64,000 nt of DNA from CALEMW01 sp964343835 (GTDB lineage: Bacteria > Krumholzibacteriota > Krumholzibacteriia > LZORAL124-64-63), in assembly GCA_964343835.1 (NCBI GenBank), contig CAYFKR010000020.1, forward strand, positions 6,887-70,886, written 5' to 3'. Within the stretch, counting starts at the first letter, position 1, and every line of letters starts with the position of its first letter. A model generated the notes under the pieces. It made no database searches, was not told where the DNA came from, and saw nothing but the letters and a program-made list of their open reading frames with translations. The position numbers were made by a program, and so were the translations under genes. Below, piece after piece: positions 63,174 to 64,000 of the stretch.

Positions 63174-64000
63174 GCACCGAGCGCGCCATCGCCGGGATCA
63201 ACGAGGACTACGCGTCCCGTTACGGCTTCCACGATCCCGAGGACTACCTGACCAAGCTGCCCAAGGGGCTGGACCACGGCGTGGTCGAGGCCATCTCGCG
63301 CAAGAAGGACGAGCCCGAGTGGATGCGCACGGCGCGCCACGAGGCCCTGGACGTCTTCGTCGAGAAGCCCATGCCCGAGTGGGGAAACACGGAGTTGCTC
63401 GGCGGGATCGACTTCGACGACATCCACTACTACATCCGCCCCAAGGGCGAGGGCTCGCGCAGCTGGGACGAGGTGCCGGAGGACATCAAGAACACCTTCG
63501 ACCGCCTGGGCGTGCCGGAGGCCGAGCGCAAGTTCCTGGCCGGCGTCACGGCCCAGTACGAGTCCGAGGTGGTCTACCACTCCATCCGCGAGGACCTCGA
63601 GAAGCTGGGCGTGATCTTCATGGACATGGACTCGGGCCTGCGTGAGCACCCGGACATCGTGAAGAAGTTCTTCGGGACGGTGATCCCGGCCCGGGACAAC
63701 AAGTTCTCGGCCCTGAACACCGCCTGCTGGTCGGGCGGATCGTTCATCTACGTGCCGCCGCACACCAAGGTCGACATCCCCCTGCAGGCGTATTTCCGCA
63801 TCAACGCCGAGAACATGGGGCAGTTCGAGCGCACGCTGATCATCGCCGACGAGGGCAGCTCGGTGCACTACATCGAGGGCTGCACCGCGCCCACCTACTC
63901 GTCGGACTCGCTGCATTCGGCGGTGGTGGAGCTGATCGCGCTGAAGGACGCGCACATCCGCTACACGACCATCCAGAACTGGTCCACCAACGTCTACAAC
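63170..64000 (+). CDS. sufB: Fe-S cluster assembly protein SufB, 3' truncated by window edge
   Basis: First 277 codons of SufB, the scaffold that builds Fe-S clusters with SufC and SufD. 'ISRKKDEPEWMRTARHEALDVF', 'DIKNTFDRLGVPEAERKFLAGV', 'SEVVYHSIREDLEKLGVIFMDM', 'FSALNTACWSGGSFIYVPP' and 'ADEGSSVHYIEGCTAP' are highly conserved in the family. The frame is open to base 64000, with the C-terminal part containing the last conserved cysteine outside the window. The start is coupled to the sufC stop. Confidence 0.97.
   Translation, partial: MSTERAIAGINEDYASRYGFHDPEDYLTKLPKGLDHGVVEAISRKKDEPEWMRTARHEALDVFVEKPMPEWGNTELLGGIDFDDIHYYIRPKGEGSRSWDEVPEDIKNTFDRLGVPEAERKFLAGVTAQYESEVVYHSIREDLEKLGVIFMDMDSGLREHPDIVKKFFGTVIPARDNKFSALNTACWSGGSFIYVPPHTKVDIPLQAYFRINAENMGQFERTLIIADEGSSVHYIEGCTAPTYSSDSLHSAVVELIALKDAHIRYTTIQNWSTNVYN

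Overview
The window is GC-rich bacterial DNA from one continuous chromosomal region, with one 129-base run of N (25832-25960). It looks like part of a metagenome or draft assembly. Several features point to the FCB side of the bacterial tree, for example a Krumholzibacteriota- or Eisenbacteria-like lineage: secreted proteins ending in a FlgD/type-IX-like 'NPFNP' domain, a FadL porin, a system II cytochrome c maturation pair, LemA-TPM genes, a small-type PurL-PurQ fusion and Pmp-like beta-helix proteins. This placement is an inference from gene families; no rRNA gene is present.

Layout. 1-6430: the end of a sodium:solute symporter, an OmpR-type two-component system on the minus strand, a 735-base intergenic region with two probable terminated small transcripts, and a NatAB-like ABC exporter. 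6491-25466: a GH57-like secreted protein, then five tandem, separately terminated, about 1000-residue secreted paralogs. 25537-29728 (minus): a HEAT-repeat/cyclophilin lipoprotein, LemA and two TPM-domain genes, the last crossed by the assembly gap. 29858-33534 (plus): asd, truA, transaldolase and an HtrA protease in a tight operon. 33644-35140: a lower-GC Fic/ribbon-helix-helix module with its own AT-rich promoter. 35170-39987 (minus): an SGNH-like secreted protein and three beta-helix proteins, all sharing a short C-terminal tail. 40046-40190: a long two-part palindrome. 40329-46994: purine genes purB, purLQ, a PurS-like gene and purF. 47025-51583: a fused radical SAM/DUF2344 protein and RNase G. 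51580-60491 (minus): glycosyltransferase, methyltransferase, rhomboid protease, SGNH lipoprotein, FadL porin, CcsA and ResB. 60604-64000 (plus): an Rrf2 regulator, a phosphatase-like lipoprotein, and a suf operon (Rrf2 regulator, sufC, sufB cut by the window end).

Most notable. (1) Three promoters around the two-component genes share one architecture: direct repeats ending in GTGA, spaced 11 bases, then exactly 11 bases to a -10-like hexamer. They face the response-regulator gene and two putative small RNAs, which suggests a compact self-regulated RNA regulon. (2) The five-paralog array has a nearly identical 245-base C-terminal segment in its first three members, while the rest of each gene has diverged. 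(3) Two unrelated protein classes end in the same tail, roughly S-F-G-x-L-K-x-x-[FY]-R, a candidate sorting signal distinct from the FlgD-like domain. (4) The Fic operon promoter overlaps an inverted repeat suited to autoregulation.
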